Below are positions 21,568-25,370 of a DNA stretch of 25,370 nucleotides, piece after piece. The translations under genes and the position numbers were made by a program. The notes under the pieces were generated by a model. That model saw only the letters and a program-made list of their open reading frames with translations, searched no databases and was not told the origin of the DNA. Each line of letters opens with the position of its first letter. Within the stretch, counting starts at the first letter, position 1. The DNA is from DATARH01 sp038228485 (GTDB lineage Bacteria; Pseudomonadota; Alphaproteobacteria; ATCC43930; CGMCC-115725), in assembly GCA_038228485.1 (NCBI GenBank), contig JBBRPG010000037.1, positions 1 through 25,370 on the forward strand, written 5' to 3'.

Positions 21568-22533
21568 ATGGCGGTGCGGCTCGGCGGCGGCGACTACACC
21601 TTCGAGGTCGACGAGAACTGGGCGAAGATCCCCGACGAGATCGTGCTCGGCGATGTCGCCGCGGTCGGGGTCGACAGCAAGGACAACGTCTACGCCTTCA
21701 ACCGCGGCGACCACCCGGTCGCGGTGTTCGACAGCGACGGCAATTTGCTGCGCACCTGGGGCGAGGGTGTGTTCAGCCGGCCGCACGGCGTCCATGTCGG
21801 GCCCGACGACACGATCTGGCTGACCGATGACGGCGACCATTCGGTGCGCCACTGCACGCTCGACGGCAAGGTGCTGATGACGCTCGGCGTCCCTGGCACG
21901 CCGAGCCCGTACATGTCGGGCGAGCCATTCCACCGCTGCACCCACACCGCGCTGTCGCCGCAAGGCGACTACCTCTACATCTCCGACGGGTACGGTAATG
22001 CCCGCATCCACAAATACACGCCCGGCGGCAAGCTGTTGTCGTCATGGGGCGAGCCGGGCACCGACCCCGGCCAGTTCAACATCCCGCACAACATCTGCTG
22101 CGACCCGGACGGCTGGCTCTACGTCGCCGACCGCGAGAACCACCGCGTCCAGATCTTCGACGGCAACGGCAAATGGGAGACGCAGTGGAACTACCTGCAC
22201 CGCCCCAACGGCATGTGCCTGGCGAAAGGGCATAGCCCGCTTTGCTATATCGGCGAGGGCGGGCCGTCGGGCGAGATCAACCGCAACTGGCCGAATATCG
22301 GGCCGCGGGTCAGCATTCACACCACCAAGGACCATGAGGTGAAGGCGCGGCTTGGCAAGATGCACGCCGGCATCGAGCCCGGCCAGTTCACCTCGCCGCA
22401 CGGCATCGCGGTGGACAGCAAAGGCAGCATCTATGTCGGTGAGTTGTCGGGGCGGTCATGGTCTCGGTTTGCGGCGGGCGACGCCCCGGCCAAGCGCCGG
22501 GTGATCCACAAGCTGGTCAAGGTGGCGGCTTAG
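21568..22533 (+). CDS. NHL-repeat six-bladed beta-propeller protein (amidating-lyase-like)
   Basis: A 321-residue protein made of NHL-type repeats of about 45-50 residues. Examples are VAAVGVDSKDNVYAFNRGDHPVAVFDSDG, SRPHGVHVGPDDTIWLTDDGDHSVRHCTLDG, LYISDGYGNARIHKYTPGG, FNIPHNICCDPDGWLYVADRENHRVQIFDGNG and FTSPHGIAVDSKGSIYVGE. This is the pattern of peptidyl-alpha-hydroxyglycine alpha-amidating-lyase-like propellers and bacterial relatives. The His-rich blade tops (FSRPHGV, HRCTHTAL, NIPHNI, TSPHGI) could hold a metal, as in the lyase. There is no signal peptide, so it is probably cytosolic. A GGGAGGAG site at 21557-21564 fixes the start. It has no co-directional close partner except mazEF, 54 nt downstream. 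Its substrate is unknown. Confidence 0.88.
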   Translation: MAVRLGGGDYTFEVDENWAKIPDEIVLGDVAAVGVDSKDNVYAFNRGDHPVAVFDSDGNLLRTWGEGVFSRPHGVHVGPDDTIWLTDDGDHSVRHCTLDGKVLMTLGVPGTPSPYMSGEPFHRCTHTALSPQGDYLYISDGYGNARIHKYTPGGKLLSSWGEPGTDPGQFNIPHNICCDPDGWLYVADRENHRVQIFDGNGKWETQWNYLHRPNGMCLAKGHSPLCYIGEGGPSGEINRNWPNIGPRVSIHTTKDHEVKARLGKMHAGIEPGQFTSPHGIAVDSKGSIYVGELSGRSWSRFAAGDAPAKRRVIHKLVKVAA

Positions 22534-22587
22534 ACTTGTAGATCAATTTAATACACATTATCTCTTCGGAGCGACACGGAGAGACTA

Positions 22588-22833
22588 ATGGCAACCCAAC
22601 TGCGCGTGACAAAATGGGGCAACAGCCTCGGCCTGCGCGTGCCGCGCGACGTGGCGACGCGGGCTGGGCTTACCGAAGGCGCTCGGGTCGATATCGAAGG
22701 GTTTGACGACGGGCGGATTGTCATTACGCCATCGCGCCGGCGATTTACGATCGAGGAGCTGGTGGTAGGAATGACACCCGAAGGCAGCGAATTTATGGAA
22801 GATGACTGGCCTATGGGCGACGAGCTCATTTGA
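22588..22833 (+). CDS. mazE: MazE-type antitoxin (AbrB/SpoVT fold)
   Basis: An 81-residue antitoxin with the swapped-hairpin AbrB DNA-binding domain at 4-50 (LRVTKWGNSLGLRVPRDVATRAGLTEGARVDIE, then GRIVITP). The acidic C-terminal tail (FTIEELVVGMTPEGSEFMEDDWPMGDEL) should neutralise the toxin. GGAG before the ATG supports the start. Its TGA overlaps the mazF ATG by one base, which implies translational coupling. It presumably autoregulates from the 54-nt AT-rich upstream gap. Confidence 0.94.
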   Translation: MATQLRVTKWGNSLGLRVPRDVATRAGLTEGARVDIEGFDDGRIVITPSRRRFTIEELVVGMTPEGSEFMEDDWPMGDELI

Positions 22834-23165
22834 TGGACTTGCCCGACCGCGGCGACCTGGTTTGGATGCTGTTTTCGCCACATGCCGGCAGCGAGCAGGG
22901 CGGAAGACGACCAGGCATCGTATTGAGTCCGCGTCTGTTCCACGAATACTCCCGACTGGCCGTCGTCTGTCCCATCACTACCCGAGAGCGGGGTTGGCGG
23001 ACCGAGGTAAAGCTTCCTCCCGGATTGCCGGTATCTGGCGTCGTTCTCGTCGATAACGTGCGCAGCATGGACCGTGAGGCCCGCAAGCTGGAGATTATCG
23101 GCCGCGCCCCGGATAGCGTACTTGACGAAATCAGCGCCAGGCTGGCTCCGCTGGTGGGCCTTTAG
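22833..23165 (+). CDS. mazF: MazF-type endoribonuclease toxin
   Basis: A 110-residue toxin of the MazF/PemK family, mRNA interferases that cut at short RNA motifs. Family stretches are DRGDLVWMLFSPHAGSEQGG and RRPGIVLSPRLFHEYSRLAVVCPITTR, the typical SH3-like barrel start with conserved Arg and Ser/Thr, and VVLVDNVRSMDREARKLEIIGRAP. ATG 22833 overlaps the mazE stop (TGATG); a TTG one codon earlier is less likely. The last 35 nt overlap the 3' end of the convergent hyuA gene. The pair is intact and looks functional. Confidence 0.94.
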   Translation: MDLPDRGDLVWMLFSPHAGSEQGGRRPGIVLSPRLFHEYSRLAVVCPITTRERGWRTEVKLPPGLPVSGVVLVDNVRSMDREARKLEIIGRAPDSVLDEISARLAPLVGL

Positions 23166-25251
23166 CCGCTTTCGTCATCGCGATATTGCCGAATCCGTCT
23201 AACCGCGCCGCCCAGCCGGGCGGGACGAGGCAGGTGGCGTCGTATTCCTCGACGATGCAGGGACCCAGATGCGGGGTCACGAGAGTGCTGCGGTTGACTA
23301 CGCGCGCCTCCAGCCAGCCCTGCTGCGGGCCGAAATAGGCACGGCGGGTCCGGTCGGCGATGGCGATGTCGGGGGCGAGGCTTGCCGCCGCGGCGGAAGC
23401 GGCGCGCGGCGTTTCGGGGATGCCGCGGCCGATGACTTCGTGGCTGACCAGCTCGTCCGGCTCGTCGACCCCGGCGCGGTGGCCGTAAGTGCGCTCATGC
23501 TCGACTCCGAAGGCTTCCTCGATCGCCAAAAGCGCCGCCGCATCGAGCCGCCCGGTCGCCACCGGCACGCGCAACTCGAATGACTGGCCCTGGTAGTGCA
23601 GGCTGGCGAAGCGGCGGATGTCGATGCGATCCGGGGCAAACCCGTCCTCGCCGAGCCGGGTGTGCGCCTCGGTTTCGAGGCCGTCGAGCACTGCCTGCAA
23701 TTCCGCCGGCGAGGTGCCGCGCAACAGGCGCTTGCGGGTGCGGGTGAAGTAATACTCGACCTCGGCATAGAGCAGTCCGAACGACGAGAACACCCCGGCC
23801 GAGGGCGGGATCAAGACCTGCTGGATGCCGATCTCTTGCGCCATGCCGGCGGCAAAGATCGGGCCGTTGCCGCCAAAGGCCACCAAGGCATATTCGCGCG
23901 GGTCGCGGCCGCGCTCGCTCGACACCGCCTTGATCGCGCGGATCATGTTCGAGGCGGCGATCAGGTGCGCGCCGTAGGCGGCGGCTTCGAGGCTCATGCC
24001 AAGCGGGCCGGCGATTTTTTCGGCGATCACTGCCCGCGCCTTGTCGGCGTTGAGCTTCAGCGCGCCGCCGACGAGATGGCCGGGGTTGAGATAGCCCAGC
24101 GCCAGGTTGGCGTCGGTGACCGTGGGCTCGGTTCCGCCCTGGTCGTAGGCGACCGGGCCAGGCGAGGCGCCGGCGCTGTGCGGCCCGACCTGCAGCGCGC
24201 CGCCGGCGTCGATCCATAAAATCGAACCGCCGCCGGCGCCGATCTCGGCGAGGTCGATCGCCGGCACCTTCAGCGTGTAGCCGGCCCCCGACAGCAGCCG
24301 CGATCCGAGCACGATGCCGGCGCCGACCTGGTACTCGGCGGCGCGGGTGACCTCGCCGTTCTCGATCAGCGACGCCTTGGCGGTGGTGCCGCCCATGTCG
24401 AACGAGATCGCCTTGCCGATGCCGATGCGCGCGCACAGCGCCTGCACCCCGACGACGCCGGCGGCGGGCCCCGACTCGATGATGTGCATCGGCGTCACCG
24501 CGGCGGCTTTGGCGGTGGTGAGCCCGCCATTCGACTGCATCAGCAGCAGCGGCACGTCGATGCCGATGCGCGCCACCTCGCCGATCAGCCGCGACAGGTA
24601 GCGCTCGACGATGGGCCGGACATAGGCGTTGATGACGGTGGTCGAACTGCGCTCGTACTCGTTGATGAGTGGCAGCACCTCGGCGCTGATGCAGAGGGTC
24701 GTCGCCGGCGCGAGGCTGGTGACGATCTCCTTCACCCGCCGCTCATGCGCCGGGTTGAGATAGGAGTGCAGCAGGCAGACCGCGATCGCCTCGACCCCTT
24801 CGGCGACGAGAAACCGGGCGGCGCGCTCGACGCTGGCCTCGTCGAGCGGGGTGTCGATCTCGCCTTGCGCGTTAATCCGCTCATCGACTTCGACCCGCCA
24901 GCGCCGCTCGACCAAAGGCGGCGGCTTGGTCCAGCTCATGTCATAGAGGCGCGGCATGCGCAGGTTGCGGATTTCGAGCACGTCGCGGAAGCCGCGGGTG
25001 GTGATGAGCCCCGTCTTAGCGCCCTTGTGCTCGAGGATCGCGTTCGAGGCGACCGTAGTGCCGTGCAGCAGCTCGACAATGCGCCCGCCGCCGATCTCGG
25101 CGAGCAGCGCCGACAGCCCGTCGACGATGGCGCGGGCATAGTCGTCAACGGTCGACGACACCTTTTTGGTGTAGCGCTCGCCGCCGTCGCCGAGCAGCAC
25201 GATATCGGTAAAGGTGCCCCCAATATCGACCCCGGCGCGGAAGGATTTCAT
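23131..25251 (-). CDS. hyuA: Hydantoinase/oxoprolinase subunit A (HyuA-like)
   Basis: A 706-residue ATP-dependent amidohydrolase subunit of the HyuA/N-methylhydantoinase A family. The N-terminal ASKHA-type nucleotide site is AGVDIGGTFTDIVLL (6-20), followed by LLHGTTVASNAILEHKGAK and GLITTRGFRDVLEIRNLR. The second phosphate motif is SFDMGGTTAKASLI with GAGGGSILWID, and the C-terminal domain (about 515-690) is the hydantoinase A C-terminal type (FASLHYQGQSFELRVPV, GPCIVEEYDAT). The length is normal, so the chain is complete. These subunits usually work with HyuB, which is not in the window; it may lie to the right, before this gene's transcript, or be absent. It should open a five-membered cyclic amide such as hydantoin or 5-oxoproline with ATP. 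Its 3' end overlaps mazF tail-to-tail by 35 nt. Confidence 0.94.
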   Translation of the reverse strand: MKSFRAGVDIGGTFTDIVLLGDGGERYTKKVSSTVDDYARAIVDGLSALLAEIGGGRIVELLHGTTVASNAILEHKGAKTGLITTRGFRDVLEIRNLRMPRLYDMSWTKPPPLVERRWRVEVDERINAQGEIDTPLDEASVERAARFLVAEGVEAIAVCLLHSYLNPAHERRVKEIVTSLAPATTLCISAEVLPLINEYERSSTTVINAYVRPIVERYLSRLIGEVARIGIDVPLLLMQSNGGLTTAKAAAVTPMHIIESGPAAGVVGVQALCARIGIGKAISFDMGGTTAKASLIENGEVTRAAEYQVGAGIVLGSRLLSGAGYTLKVPAIDLAEIGAGGGSILWIDAGGALQVGPHSAGASPGPVAYDQGGTEPTVTDANLALGYLNPGHLVGGALKLNADKARAVIAEKIAGPLGMSLEAAAYGAHLIAASNMIRAIKAVSSERGRDPREYALVAFGGNGPIFAAGMAQEIGIQQVLIPPSAGVFSSFGLLYAEVEYYFTRTRKRLLRGTSPAELQAVLDGLETEAHTRLGEDGFAPDRIDIRRFASLHYQGQSFELRVPVATGRLDAAALLAIEEAFGVEHERTYGHRAGVDEPDELVSHEVIGRGIPETPRAASAAAASLAPDIAIADRTRRAYFGPQQGWLEARVVNRSTLVTPHLGPCIVEEYDATCLVPPGWAARLDGFGNIAMTKAAKGPPAEPAWR

Positions 25252-25326
25252 AGACCCGCTCCCGCACCGAGAACGAGGGAGCGACCCCGCATTGCAATGG
25301 GAGAGCGAGCGTCAGCACATGACGAA

Positions 25327-25370
25327 CCCTCACCCGTCTCCGGGCTGCGCCCGGAGCCACCCTCTCCCGC
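25327..25370. repeat. Second exact copy of the family B intergenic repeat (cut by window end)
   Basis: These 44 nt are identical to 19886-19929, including the CTCCGGG/CCCGGAG palindrome and the terminal CCCTCTCCCGC. The element continues beyond the window. Confidence 0.9.

Noticed and set aside
1..25370. CRISPR array, insertion sequence or phage genes
   Set aside because: No regularly spaced direct repeats with unique spacers, and no transposase, integrase or phage structural gene was seen; the repeats found are intergenic palindromes.

Overview
The window reads as chromosomal DNA from a GC-rich, soil-type Alphaproteobacterium (Rhodospirillales/Hyphomicrobiales-like). The reasons are strong GC3 bias, long antisense open frames, a tRNA-Gly(GCC) tail of alphaproteobacterial type, several families of intergenic inverted repeats, and a gene set rich in CoA-transferase III, DUF35/thiolase-like, SnoaL-like and hydantoinase genes. 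The species cannot be fixed from sequence alone.

Layout. Left part (1 to about 7,880): the 3' end of a 3-dehydroshikimate dehydratase of the QuiC type, then a type II 3-dehydroquinate dehydratase (together two steps of quinate/shikimate catabolism to protocatechuate), a DUF2161 nuclease-fold protein, a fumarate-reductase-like flavoprotein, a LysR regulator divergent from an aldo/keto reductase, and a second aldo/keto reductase. This part ends at a 46-nt 3' fragment of tRNA-Gly(GCC), beginning at the anticodon loop and followed by a terminator-like hairpin. That is the expected scar of site-specific integration into a tRNA gene, so I infer that the left part is the distal end of an integrated island whose intact tRNA and integrase lie beyond position 1.

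Right part (about 7,923 to 25,370): a catabolic neighbourhood of many small, mostly independent transcription units. It holds a class II aldolase/adducin-like protein, a DUF35 Zn-ribbon/OB protein plus thiolase-like partner, a CaiB-type CoA-transferase, two SnoaL-like proteins, a periplasmic protein of unknown function, an Asp/Glu-racemase-like protein, a MaoC-like hot-dog protein, two Tat-exported metallohydrolases (one frameshifted), a D-2-hydroxyacid dehydrogenase divergent from an FMN L-2-hydroxyacid oxidase, an FKBP isomerase, a frameshifted DUF364 gene, an NHL beta-propeller, a mazEF toxin-antitoxin pair, an orphan VapB antitoxin, and a hydantoinase A subunit. No transporter or transcription factor is visible in this right part.

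How they may work together (inference). The right part looks like machinery for taking apart an amide, hydantoin or peptide-like, or branched acyl-CoA compound: exported hydrolases, HyuA ring opening, racemase-like handling of stereochemistry, CoA activation, and a retro-aldol or thiolytic step. Several members lack the textbook catalytic residues of their families (thiolase Cys, MaoC Asp/His, second racemase Cys, aldolase Glu), so the chemistry is probably not the default annotation.

The intergenic regions carry at least three inverted-repeat families, one of which recurs as an exact 44-nt copy at the window end.
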